From JAZMZS01 sp045120955 (GTDB lineage Bacteria; Bacillota; Clostridia; Oscillospirales; CAG-272), in the NCBI GenBank assembly GCA_045120955.1, contig JBGVFH010000018.1, positions 9,005 to 73,004 on the forward strand: a stretch of 64,000 nucleotides of DNA, read 5' to 3'. Under the pieces are notes generated by a model that was not told where the DNA came from, made no database searches, and was given only the letters and a program-made list of their open reading frames with translations. Positions 9,704 to 17,132 of the stretch are shown here, one piece after another. Positions within the stretch are counted from its first letter, which is position 1. Each line of letters starts with the position of its first letter. Made by a program: the position numbers and the translations under genes.

Positions 9704-10215
9704 TGAAAAACAACAATATTATACTTATAGGAATGCCGGGCTGTGGGAAGAGCACCGTCGGCGTCGTTGCGGCAAAGATACTCGGATACAGCTTTCTTGA
9801 CTGCGACCTTTATATTCAGAATAAATATTCAAAGCTGCTTTGGGAGTTGATAGAGGAGCTTGGCTGTGAAAAATTCATCTCGCTCGAAGAGTCGGCGCTG
9901 TGCCGGATCGAGTGCGAGAGTCACATAATAGCCACGGGCGGCAGTGCCGTTTACGGGGAACGTGCCATGAAGCATCTGAAAACGCTCGGGAAGGTGATCT
10001 ATCTCTCGCTTTCGCTCGATGGAGTAAAAGAGCATATAGGAAACACGGGTACCTCGAGAGGCGTTGTATACCGTGACGGGGCAGATCTGCCGACGCTTTA
10101 CCGTGAGCGTGTGCCGCTTTATGAAAAATATGCCGACTATACTGTGGACTGCAACGGTAAATCAGTCATGCACATAGCGCGCCGAATAGCGGAATTGGCG
10201 GGTATAAGCGTCTGA
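9703..10215 (+). CDS. Shikimate kinase-like P-loop kinase with altered substrate site
   Basis: Shikimate kinase phosphorylates the 3-hydroxyl of shikimate in chorismate synthesis. The 170-residue protein has Walker A GMPGCGKST, the DCDLYI magnesium/substrate aspartate, ATGGS in place of the usual TGGG loop, a lid region TSRGVVYRD and the C-terminal LYRERVPLY arginine motif. Two substrate-contact positions differ from true AroK: the FRxxE motif reads FISLEE, losing the substrate arginine, and the third glycine of the GGG loop is serine. The fold is clear, but activity on shikimate is doubtful; a paralogue with another small substrate is possible. It is coupled to addA by a one-base overlap, and no other aromatic-pathway gene is present. 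Confidence 0.8.
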   Translation: MKNNNIILIGMPGCGKSTVGVVAAKILGYSFLDCDLYIQNKYSKLLWELIEELGCEKFISLEESALCRIECESHIIATGGSAVYGERAMKHLKTLGKVIYLSLSLDGVKEHIGNTGTSRGVVYRDGADLPTLYRERVPLYEKYADYTVDCNGKSVMHIARRIAELAGISV

Positions 10216-10241
10216 ACGCTGTGCTTTTGTGCTGATTATGC

Positions 10242-10270
10242 TTGACACGTGGGGATTTTGCGTGTATACT
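10242..10270 (+). promoter_or_regulatory. Promoter of coaW
   Basis: TTGACA (10242-10247), a 17-base spacer and TATACT (10265-10270) lie 38 bases before the coaW ATG, so coaW has its own transcription start separate from the addBA operon. Confidence 0.8.
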
Positions 10271-10308
10271 CAATATAAAAAACGTATGACAAAAGAAATG
10301 GGTAGAAT

Positions 10309-11139
10309 ATGAAAAATACTATCATTGGAATAGACGTAGGCGGAAGCACAACAAAGATCGTCGGCTTTCAGAAGGAAAACGGACAGAGAAAGCTGATAAC
10401 GCCTCTGTTTGTAAAGGCGGGGGATCCGATAACCTCGCTTTACGGGGCGTTTGGAAGATTTCTCACCGAAAACGACCTTGCGCTTGAGGATATTGAATGT
10501 GTCAAGGTCACGGGTGTCGGAAGCTCGTATTTGGGCAAGCCTATTTATTCTCTTCGCTGTGATAATGTGTCCGAGTTTGAGAGTATCGGCAGAGGAGGAC
10601 TTTATATCAGCGGATTGGAGGAGGCTATCATTGTCAGCATGGGAACGGGAACCGCTCTTGTACACGCAAGACAGGGCGGAGATATGAAATATCTCGGCGG
10701 TACGGGTGTAGGCGGCGGTACGCTCGTAGGATTGTCAAAGCTGTTGCTCGGAATGAGTGATGTTGCTCATATTGATGAGATGGCACGGCAGGGAGATATA
10801 AATAAGATCGACTTGAAGATCAAGGATATATCAAATCCGGGACGCTTCGACGGTATGTCCGCTGAGCTGACAGCCTCGAACTTTGGTAAAATATCAGACC
10901 TGTCAAGCAAGGAGGATATTGCGGCGGGAATTGTAAATACAGTCTTTGAGACTATAGCCATGATGGCGATATTTGCCGCAAGAGGTCATAATGTCAGCGA
11001 TATAGTGCTGACGGGTAATATGACAAATCTTGCAACCTGCAAGAAGGTATTTTCTGAGATGTCACAGCTGTTCGGTGTCAATTTCATAATTCCTCGGTAT
11101 TCGCAGTATGCAACAGTAATAGGCGCAGCATTGCAATAA
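10309..11139 (+). CDS. coaW: Type II pantothenate kinase
   Basis: CoaW phosphorylates pantothenate, the first committed step of coenzyme A synthesis. The 276-residue product has the ASKHA/actin-like fold signatures: IGIDVGGSTTKI at the N-terminus (phosphate 1), VSMGTGTALV (phosphate 2) and VVLTGNMTNL-like text near the C-terminus (IVLTGNMTN). The run GGTGVGGGTLVGLSKLL is characteristic of type II pantothenate kinases. Length is normal for the family (~270). It is monocistronic, with its own promoter, and a strong hairpin follows the stop codon. The weak ribosome site (ATGGGTAG) is the only oddity. Confidence 0.9.
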   Translation: MKNTIIGIDVGGSTTKIVGFQKENGQRKLITPLFVKAGDPITSLYGAFGRFLTENDLALEDIECVKVTGVGSSYLGKPIYSLRCDNVSEFESIGRGGLYISGLEEAIIVSMGTGTALVHARQGGDMKYLGGTGVGGGTLVGLSKLLLGMSDVAHIDEMARQGDINKIDLKIKDISNPGRFDGMSAELTASNFGKISDLSSKEDIAAGIVNTVFETIAMMAIFAARGHNVSDIVLTGNMTNLATCKKVFSEMSQLFGVNFIIPRYSQYATVIGAALQ

Positions 11140-11140
11140 T

Positions 11141-11263
11141 CCACGAATTTTTTTGATTAAGCAATAAAACACAAAAATCCCGTAAGCAAGCCGAATTTGG
11201 CTTGCTTACGGGATTTTTGTGTGAAGCTGGTGATGTGACTTGAACACACAATCTGCTGATTAC
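11141..11263. repeat. Left copy of the ~124-bp direct repeat bounding an integrated element (att-like)
   Basis: This block is about 93% identical to 15530-15654, in the same orientation. It contains a copy of the hairpin downstream of tRNA-Thr plus the 3' part of the tRNA-Thr gene (T-arm, variable loop, half the anticodon arm). Homology stops at tRNA base ~35 in the anticodon loop, a favoured crossover point of tyrosine integrases. The tRNA fragment carries three substitutions, two of them in or beside the T-arm stem, so it cannot make a tRNA. Confidence 0.85.
11173..11219 (+). terminator. Terminator hairpin after coaW (copy of the tRNA-Thr terminator)
   Basis: AATCCCGTAAGCAAGCC pairs perfectly with GGCTTGCTTACGGGATT, followed by TTTTGTG. 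It lies 34 bases beyond the coaW stop and within the left direct repeat. Confidence 0.75.
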
Positions 11264-11554
11264 ACGTATGACAAGCTGATGACCGAGAGGGGGAAGCTAT
11301 CTCTTGGGCGCACGCAGGATCAAAGTACCGGCGGAGAGGGAGTGTCATATAAGACTTTCAACACACCTGTAAATAAATCTGTAGCTGCAGAGCTTGACAA
11401 GCTCAAAAAAGGCAGCAACAGTTGGACAAAAAGCAATATTGTAGATAACGGGGACGGAACCTATACGCCGGTACTTGGAGCGAATCGATCGGATCTGTTC
11501 TCGGCTACACGGATGACGGCATACCTGTTACATTTGATAACATTCGCACAATAA
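11240..11554 (+). pseudogene. 5' fragment of the polyvalent phage protein, fused to the repeat and frameshifted
   Basis: The open frame begins in the tRNA-derived repeat and continues into phage-like coding sequence (for example EGVSYKTFNTPVN and IVDNGDGTY). At about 11482-11495 (around AATCGATCGGATCT) the sensible reading moves to another frame, which continues GSVLGYTDDGIPVTFDN and runs without interruption into the large ORF that follows. A single-base loss there would explain it. The fragment has no ribosome site, so it is a truncated, broken 5' end, not a gene. Confidence 0.6.
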
Positions 11555-11670
11555 GGGCAGGTGACAAGGCACTTGAGGAGATAGAAAACAACGAAACAGT
11601 CAAAGCGGCTTGGGATAATGTACAGAGGATATCGGATGCTCTTGGAACTGTAGTCAGCCTTCAAAAAGCA

Positions 11671-14600
11671 GTGCAAGAGCTTGCCGTAAACAATCAAGCA
11701 CATTTTATCAAAGATCAGTCCCCCGATAAGTACGCAAAGCTCGAGCAGTATGTGCGAGAGTATCACGAGAGAGAGGGCAGGAGCGTTGCACAGCTCGAGA
11801 GGGAGCAGACTGAACTTGCAAAGCAAAACGGTATCACACTCCCGGACGGCGTAGCTATGGAGGAGGTAGTCGCAACTACACTCGAGGGAATGCTCTCTGA
11901 CGGCTCTATTATCGAGCACGTGGCGAATATCCGCAAAATAGACGGCACTCTCGGCGATAAGATAAAAGCAAGGCTGTCCGAGATGATACAGAAGATAAAG
12001 GATGCTTATGCAGGTATTCCCGCGCAGACCAAAAACAGCAGATTTCTCTCCGAGGCGGAGGATGCTGTGTCGGAGCTGCAGGAGCTCTTTGAGGATGCTC
12101 TGCTCGATGCAAGTGACAACTATACCCGAGGAGAAAAGAAAAAAGCCTCCGGAGAGGAGACGGAGGATGAAAAGTATGATCTTGACGAGAGCTTAGGTAT
12201 ACAGTTATATGATTGGCTTGATGGGCAAGGTAAAAAGTATGGAAGTTACAACGGAAAGTTTTTTAATTTAGGAACAACACCTACAATACTCACAAAGCAC
12301 GGTGCTCCTTCTGTTGAATTGATAATGTATGATGATGTTATCACTAAAGTTACAGGTGGAAAACATAGCATCTCTTTGGATGAAATTGCAAAACTTCCAT
12401 CCCAATTAAACGATCCTATTTTGCTGTTTTCAGGAACTGTGCCGAATAGTTTTGTTGCACTTACCGAGCTTGTGGATAAGCAAGGCAATGATGTTATTGT
12501 AGCTGTTCATATCAATAAACATTATTCAAGAAATGTTGTAAACAAGATTGCAAGTTTGTATAGTAAGTCCGATAGCAATGGGAACAACCATATAATTGAC
12601 TATGTTCAACGTCAAATCGATGGGGGAAACTTGATAGATGCAAGCAATAATAAAGCATCCAACTGGTTTACGACCAGAGGGCTCCAATTGCCCAAGGTGG
12701 TTCAAACCATATTGGATGCTAGCAAAAGGATATCACAAAAAGATCCTGTTGTCAATAGTAATGATATGCAAAGCGGAGAGAAAAATACCGCCGACAGCGA
12801 AAAAACCTCAAAATCGCAGACGTCTGCGAATTTGAGAGCGGATGAGGTATACAAGAAGAAAACGGAGCTTGCTGTCGGGGACAAGGTGGGGGATGTTACG
12901 CTCATGGCGGACAGCGACACGGGCGAAGCGGTGACGCCGAAGCTGCGAGCATCCTTTGACCGTGAGGATATGTCGTCATATATTCTTGCTACCATCGAGT
13001 CGATAGGAGATACGGAGCTTGTCGGGGCGCTCGAGGAGGAAATGACTCTGATGATGATGCAGTCGGATGCGGAGCTGCCTATGCACGACGCTGTAGATAT
13101 CCTCTCCGAGTATGTCAGCGACGGCAGTATCACACCCGAGCAGGCGGCGCAGATACTGTCAAAAGAGCTCTCCGACCCCACAGGAGCCGATATTCCTACC
13201 CTCGTCGAGAGGGCACTCAACGACGGTGTAAGGTGGTCGCTTGAGGATTATAACAAACCTATCACAGTAGATGATGTTGATGTTTTGAAAAGCATTGACA
13301 AGATAAACGGGAAACCTAAAAGCATCAGTCAATTTACGAGTGAAGATATAGAAAAGGCTCAAAAGTGGGCCTATAAATTCTATAAAGATATAGGGACAAA
13401 GTCACCGTTTTTCCGTGCGTGGTTTGGTGATTGGAGATCAGAAGAAGATGCTCCTGTAACTATTGCAAATATTCCTGAATACGTTGCAACCAATGAGGCT
13501 CGAAAACAGCAAAGAGGTATAGTAAAAAACAAAGATACAGCAACGAACAAGGAAAAGACAAACGGATGGGAAATACGCATTTCAAGAGAAGGGGAAACAA
13601 ATACAATTTCGCACGCCGGTAATGATCGCAAATCAGAATACGGTCTCGCCGGAATTAGAAGTCTTATTGAAAATGCAATTCTTCTTGACAGTGAAGTGCA
13701 CGAGCATCATAGCAACAATGCTAAAGTTGACCTAATTAGTTTTGACCATAAGTTATATGCTATCGGAACAAGCAACGATGGAACAGTTGGTTTGTATAAA
13801 ATCACAGTAGAAGAATTCTATCAAAGTAAAACAGAGCCATCAAACAAAAGATTCCACAATTTGCGATACATAGAAAAAATAGCCGACATTCCCGGCGGAC
13901 GCACTTTCGATAATAATCGTAGCGGCGGCTCCACAAATGGGACATCGACTATCAAGTATAGTATATCCGATTTGTTTGAACTTGTCAAGGAGTACGATAA
14001 AGATTTTCATTATCAGCCTGTAGATTCTGTGCTGTTGAATAGCGACGGAACGCCGAAAGTGTTCTATCACGGAACTTCAGAAGATTTTACAGCGTTTAGC
14101 ACTGATGAGATTGCGTCACGTGAGGGATCATTCTTTTTCGCAGAAAATAGAATGGATGCCGAGGCGTACGGAGAAAATGTTTTTGAGGTTTATCTCCAAG
14201 GAAGAAAACTCGCTGACTACGATAATCAGCCGAGAGAATTTTACCGCTTGAAAGATAAGCGTGCGCAGGTTGAGTACCTAAAAGACAAAGGATATGACGG
14301 ATGGTATGCAGATATGGATAGTGATGGGTGGGGAGAATTGTCTGTTTTCTCTCCCGGACAGATCAAGTCTGCTGTTAATAACATCGGTACTTTTGATAGC
14401 AATAATCTCGACATCCGCTACTCCCTCGCAGAGACCGACACGGTGTCGGCGGTAGACTATGAAAAGCAGGTACAGGCGAGGATAAAGCTCGCAGAGGGGC
14501 TGCAGAGCATAGCGCAGAGCAGTACCGAATATGAGGCACTCGAGAGGTACAAGCAGAACGCCTCGAAGATCGTGGAGGAATATGCGAGACTCGATGCGCT

Positions 14601-15159
14601 CAACCGTGAGCTGCGGGAACTGAACAAGGCACCCGACAAGGACACCGACAGGATAAAGGCACTCAAGGCAGATATACGCAAGCTCAACAACGATATCGAC
14701 ATCTATGAGAGCGGCATGCGCAATATAGCCTCTGCCGCTCCGTTCCGTGAGATGCTCGCCCGTGCGACACGCCGTCAGACCGAGGAGATAAACCGTGCCC
14801 GCCACGAATACTACGAGCGCCAAAAGGCACGTACACAGAGCCGCCACAATGCCGAGACCCGCAACAAGATAAAGCGGGTGATAGTGGACCTCAACACTCT
14901 GCTCAACCATCCGACAAAGGAAAAGAATGTAAAGATAGAGATGCAGGATGCTATAGGCTCTGCACTATCGCTCGGTAATGCTATGTTCGGTAAGCTGTCA
15001 AACGCCGAGATAGCACAAGATCCGAGAGGGGAGCTGACAGGAGCAGAGGAGCAGGCGCTGCCGAGATACAGGGCGCTGACCTCAGAGGCAGAAGCACTAC
15101 AGGCAAAGCTCGACGAGGCGAGGGCGAACGGCACCGACACGGCGAGCTTGTGCAGATAA
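11671..15159 (+). CDS. Polyvalent phage protein: MuF C-terminal-like, LPD3-type nuclease-like and ADP-ribosyltransferase-like domains, truncated
   Basis: Polyvalent proteins of phages and conjugative elements string many effector domains together and are thought to be delivered into the host with the DNA. In this 1162-residue frame I recognise a MuF_C-like domain (~175-350; TKHGAPSVELIMYDD, LPSQLNDPILLFSG). Next comes a Barnase/EndoU/ColicinE5/RelE-like LPD3 domain (~550-740; SPFFRAWFGDWR, EYGLAGIRSLIENA, VHEHHSNN). Then an ART-PolyVal ADP-ribosyltransferase-like domain (~790-910; VFYHGTSEDFTAF, GSFFFAENRMDAEAYG, YDGWYAD), ending in a charged coiled coil (~930-1090). The first possible start is a GTG without a ribosome site, and the same frame is open upstream to 11449, so the true 5' end is lost by frameshift. 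At the 3' end, near 15135, another frame (GELVQITEKMRHYVF, to 15227) continues better. I regard it as a pseudogene with a long surviving frame; domain names rest on motif recall. Confidence 0.75.
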   Translation: MQELAVNNQAHFIKDQSPDKYAKLEQYVREYHEREGRSVAQLEREQTELAKQNGITLPDGVAMEEVVATTLEGMLSDGSIIEHVANIRKIDGTLGDKIKARLSEMIQKIKDAYAGIPAQTKNSRFLSEAEDAVSELQELFEDALLDASDNYTRGEKKKASGEETEDEKYDLDESLGIQLYDWLDGQGKKYGSYNGKFFNLGTTPTILTKHGAPSVELIMYDDVITKVTGGKHSISLDEIAKLPSQLNDPILLFSGTVPNSFVALTELVDKQGNDVIVAVHINKHYSRNVVNKIASLYSKSDSNGNNHIIDYVQRQIDGGNLIDASNNKASNWFTTRGLQLPKVVQTILDASKRISQKDPVVNSNDMQSGEKNTADSEKTSKSQTSANLRADEVYKKKTELAVGDKVGDVTLMADSDTGEAVTPKLRASFDREDMSSYILATIESIGDTELVGALEEEMTLMMMQSDAELPMHDAVDILSEYVSDGSITPEQAAQILSKELSDPTGADIPTLVERALNDGVRWSLEDYNKPITVDDVDVLKSIDKINGKPKSISQFTSEDIEKAQKWAYKFYKDIGTKSPFFRAWFGDWRSEEDAPVTIANIPEYVATNEARKQQRGIVKNKDTATNKEKTNGWEIRISREGETNTISHAGNDRKSEYGLAGIRSLIENAILLDSEVHEHHSNNAKVDLISFDHKLYAIGTSNDGTVGLYKITVEEFYQSKTEPSNKRFHNLRYIEKIADIPGGRTFDNNRSGGSTNGTSTIKYSISDLFELVKEYDKDFHYQPVDSVLLNSDGTPKVFYHGTSEDFTAFSTDEIASREGSFFFAENRMDAEAYGENVFEVYLQGRKLADYDNQPREFYRLKDKRAQVEYLKDKGYDGWYADMDSDGWGELSVFSPGQIKSAVNNIGTFDSNNLDIRYSLAETDTVSAVDYEKQVQARIKLAEGLQSIAQSSTEYEALERYKQNASKIVEEYARLDALNRELRELNKAPDKDTDRIKALKADIRKLNNDIDIYESGMRNIASAAPFREMLARATRRQTEEINRARHEYYERQKARTQSRHNAETRNKIKRVIVDLNTLLNHPTKEKNVKIEMQDAIGSALSLGNAMFGKLSNAEIAQDPRGELTGAEEQALPRYRALTSEAEALQAKLDEARANGTDTASLCR

Positions 15160-15238
15160 CAGAAAAAATGCGACACTATGTATTTGCAACTCAGTATTCA
15201 AGCGACAACTCGTACAGAGCTAAATAACGGCAAGCATC

Positions 15239-15270
15239 AAAACAGCGCCTCATGTGAGACGCTGTTTTTT
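15239..15270 (+). terminator. Terminator after the polyvalent protein remnant
   Basis: AACAGCGcCTCA-TG-TGAGaCGCTGTT followed by six T's; a compact intrinsic terminator about 75 bases beyond the open frame. Confidence 0.75.
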
Positions 15271-15279
15271 GGTATTTGA

Positions 15280-15308
15280 TTGGCTTTTTGGCATTTTCAA
15301 GGTATAAT
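15280..15308 (+). promoter_or_regulatory. Promoter inside the element's right end
   Basis: TTGGCT (15280-15285), 17 bases and TATAAT (15303-15308). It starts just after a terminator and points at a strong ribosome site (AAAAGGAGG, 15336-15344) and a tiny open frame. The sequence looks functional; the transcribed product is unknown. Confidence 0.5.
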
Positions 15309-15351
15309 ATTGTATGGGAAATTAAAAAAGCTAAGAAAAGGAGGACAACCA

Positions 15352-15438
15352 CTGAGATACCGAATCAGTAAAGCGGAGAAAAATGTGCTAAAATCATTAA
15401 TCGCAAACGCAGTATCATTGACAAACAGTTATAAATGA
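15352..15438 (+). CDS. Possible 28-residue peptide behind a strong ribosome site (CTG start)
   Basis: After AAAAGGAGG and a seven-base spacer comes CTG, opening a frame that reads (M)RYRISKAEKNVLKSLIANA and then VSLTNSYK before a stop. Promoter, ribosome site and basic, helix-prone peptide fit a small gene. The non-ATG start, the short length and the location in a decayed element make a truncated leftover equally likely. I do not recognise it. Confidence 0.2.
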   Translation: MRYRISKAEKNVLKSLIANAVSLTNSYK

Positions 15439-15529
15439 TGTAAAATGTCTATGTCAAAAAAGTTTGACACCAATCTGACATCGTTTGTTTGCACCAAAAT
15501 GAAACAAATTGAAAAGTTTTGAACCAAAA

Positions 15530-15654
15530 CCACGAATTTTTTTGATTAAGCAATAAAACACAAAAATCCCGTAAACAAGCCGAATTTGGCTTACTTACGG
15601 GAAAGTTTTGTGTGGAGCTGGTGATGTGACTCGAACACACGACCTGCTGATTAC
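15530..15654. repeat. Right copy of the ~124-bp direct repeat (tRNA-Thr 3' half plus its terminator)
   Basis: Matches 11141-11263 with about eight differences and two extra bases. It contains the genuine terminator of tRNA-Thr and the tRNA from base ~35 to the CCA. This is the attachment-type boundary of the 11.3-15.5 kb element. Confidence 0.85.
15560..15601 (-). terminator. Terminator of tRNA-Thr
   Basis: On the minus strand CCCGTAAgtAAGCC...GGCTTgtTTACGGG is followed by ATTTTTG, beginning 12 bases after the tRNA 3' end. The G-T/A-C mispairs relative to the left copy mark sequence drift. Confidence 0.75.
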
Positions 15655-15688
15655 GAATCAGCTGCACTACCGACTGTGCTACACCAGC
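15613..15688 (-). tRNA. tRNA-Thr(CGT)
   Basis: A 76-nt cloverleaf folds cleanly: acceptor GCTGGTG/CACCAGC, D-arm GCAC/GTGC, anticodon stem GCTGA/TCAGC with loop TTCGTAA (anticodon CGT, reading ACG), T-arm GTGTG/CACAT with TTCGAGT, discriminator T and encoded CCA. It has its own promoter and terminator. Its 3' half is duplicated at 11231-11263, so it is an integration target. Confidence 0.96.
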
Positions 15689-15705
15689 ATATTTGCAACA
15701 AAAAT

Positions 15706-15734
15706 ATTATACTTATTTAGCGGCGGTTTGTCAA
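15706..15734 (-). promoter_or_regulatory. Promoter of tRNA-Thr
   Basis: On the minus strand: TTGACA (15734-15729), 17-base spacer, TATAAT (15711-15706); both boxes match consensus perfectly and end 17 bases before the tRNA 5' end. Confidence 0.9.
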
Positions 15735-15752
15735 GTAGAAAGGCAGAAAAAA

Positions 15753-16613
15753 ATGAATTTATGTAATATTACGACTATAAAAACGCTCATGCAGGCACAT
15801 AACATAAGCTTTCGCAAGGAGTACGGACAAAATTTCCTGATCGAAAACTATGTCCCCGAGAATATTGCCGACAGTGCTGTGAGCGAGCGCACGGAGGCTG
15901 TTGTTGAGATAGGACCGGGCATTGGCTGTCTTACAAAGGAGCTTGCTCTGCGTGCGCCTTGCGTAAAGGCGGTAGAGATAGACAAGGGGCTTATTCCTGT
16001 GCTTGCGCTGACGCTCGGAGAATTCAGAAATGTCGAGGTAATAAATTCTGACGTGCTCAAGACCGACCTCCGTGCTCTTATCGAAGGATACAACGAAAGA
16101 AACGTGTGCGTGTGCGCAAATTTGCCGTATTATATCACCACGCCCATAATAATGTATCTGCTTGAGAGCGGTATCAAATTTGAGAGTATTACGGTCATGG
16201 TGCAAAATGAGGTAGCGTCTCGTCTGTGCGCAAAAGCAGGCAGCTCGGACTACGGAGCTATTACTGCAGTGCTCAAGTATTACGGACAGGCAGAAAAGCT
16301 CTTTACAGTACCGGCGGGCTGTTTTATGCCGATGCCGAAGGTAAACTCAGCCGTTGTGAGGATCACTCCGTACAGCGAGCCTGTGTATGCTCCAAAGGAT
16401 GAAAAGCTGTTCTTTCGTGTTATTAAGGCTGCGTTCGGGCAAAGAAGAAAAACACTCGTAAACGCATTGTCACATGAATTTTCACACATTGGCAAAGAGG
16501 ATATTGCAAAAACTATCGTTGATTGCGGATTTGACGTAAATATCAGAGGTGAAAAACTCGACTGCGGTGATTTTTGCCGCTTGGCTGATGCCATATCCGA
16601 GTTTAATGGCTGA
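15753..16613 (+). CDS. rsmA: 16S rRNA (adenine1518/1519-N6)-dimethyltransferase
   Basis: RsmA (KsgA) dimethylates two adjacent adenines in helix 45 of 16S rRNA during 30S maturation. The 286-residue product shows KEYGQNFLIE (substrate/SAM motif X), VEIGPGIGCLT (motif I), VEIDKGL (motif II) and the catalytic NLPYYITTP motif. The C-terminal VNSAVVRI and FGQRRKTL segments are typical. The frame is open further upstream to 15693, but that would run through the tRNA-Thr promoter. The ATG at 15753 has an AGAAAGG site nine bases before it and is chosen. Length fits the family (~285). Confidence 0.95.
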   Translation: MNLCNITTIKTLMQAHNISFRKEYGQNFLIENYVPENIADSAVSERTEAVVEIGPGIGCLTKELALRAPCVKAVEIDKGLIPVLALTLGEFRNVEVINSDVLKTDLRALIEGYNERNVCVCANLPYYITTPIIMYLLESGIKFESITVMVQNEVASRLCAKAGSSDYGAITAVLKYYGQAEKLFTVPAGCFMPMPKVNSAVVRITPYSEPVYAPKDEKLFFRVIKAAFGQRRKTLVNALSHEFSHIGKEDIAKTIVDCGFDVNIRGEKLDCGDFCRLADAISEFNG

Positions 16614-16690
16614 ATTTGTGCCGTTTTTGCGGCATGAACTCATACAGAACAAAAAAACTTGAAAAAAATTCATTTTTTTTAAAAAAACTA

Positions 16691-16719
16691 TTGACAAAAC
16701 GCACTTAATGCTGTATACT
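16691..16719 (+). promoter_or_regulatory. Promoter of tRNA-Leu
   Basis: TTGACA (16691-16696), 17-base spacer, TATACT (16714-16719), ending 12 bases before the tRNA. Confidence 0.88.
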
Positions 16720-16731
16720 ATAGAAGTGCTC

Positions 16732-16816
16732 GCGAGAGTGGCGGAACTGGCAGACGCGCACGTTTGAGGGGCGTGTGGTTCACACCGTACGGGTTCAAGT
16801 CCCGTTTCTCGCACCA
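16732..16816 (+). tRNA. tRNA-Leu(GAG)
   Basis: An 85-nt class II tRNA: acceptor GCGAGAG/TTCTCGC, anticodon stem CACGT/GCGTG with loop TTGAGGG (anticodon GAG), long variable arm TGGTTCACACCGT, T-arm ACGGG/CCCGT with TTCAAGT, discriminator A and encoded CCA. Confidence 0.96.
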
Positions 16817-16821
16817 GCATA

Positions 16822-16868
16822 AATAGCTTGAACATATTTACGTTTCGTAAGATGTTCAAGCTATTTTG
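16822..16868 (+). terminator. Terminator of tRNA-Leu
   Basis: AATAGCTTGAACAT pairs with ATGTTCAAGCTATT, followed by TTGC; begins six bases after the CCA end. Confidence 0.8.
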
Positions 16869-16910
16869 CTTCATGTCCGAATTTCAGAACTTCGGTCTAT
16901 AGGCATAGCA

Positions 16911-16941
16911 AAACCGCAGGCGAATTTTCGTCTGCGGCTTT
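16911..16941. other. Hairpin in the 315-base gap between tRNA-Leu and the Rrf2 gene
   Basis: AAACCGCAGGCGAA and TTCGTCTGCGGCTTT form a near-perfect stem. Flanking T/A runs are short on both sides, so a bidirectional terminator is possible. The rest of 16869-17089 holds nothing I recognise. Confidence 0.4.
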
Positions 16942-17089
16942 GTGCGTTTCAGGCATTTCTTAGTTTCGTTTTGTTCTTTAGTTTCGTTCTGAATTGTCAA
17001 TTCATTATTGTTTGTGCTTGCTTCTTAATTTCAGCAGCAAAATATGGCAGATTTGAAACAGCTGATGTGAGCAACCCGTTTAAATGTCA

Positions 17090-17127
17090 AAAGCCTATGT
17101 ATCTCGTTTTTGAGAGTCATAGGCTTT
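17090..17127 (-). terminator. Terminator of the nifS-nifU-Rrf2 operon
   Basis: AAAGCCTATG...CATAGGCTTT encloses a smaller CTC/GAG pair and lies five bases beyond the Rrf2-gene stop; on the minus strand it is followed by TTTTGACA. Confidence 0.65.
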
Positions 17128-17132
17128 ATTCA

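Larger units (their letters stand above)
11264..15529 (+). mobile_element. Decayed integrated element (prophage/ICE remnant) in tRNA-Thr(CGT)
   Basis: About 4.27 kb lie between two direct copies of the tRNA-Thr 3' end, the arrangement left by integration at a tRNA gene: the intact tRNA is at the right (15613-15688) and the 3' fragment at the left (11231-11263). The interior is nearly filled by one phage-type polyvalent coding region, truncated at both ends. No integrase, relicase, capsid or regulator is visible, so the element cannot excise by itself. The middle part (about 12180-12760) is visibly AT-richer than the flanks, consistent with foreign origin. It is probably a deletion remnant of a larger element. 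Confidence 0.75.

Noticed and set aside
11173..11263. A second functional tRNA-Thr at the left repeat
   Set aside because: Only the 3' half of the tRNA is present, with substitutions in and beside the T-arm; no acceptor 5' strand or D-arm.
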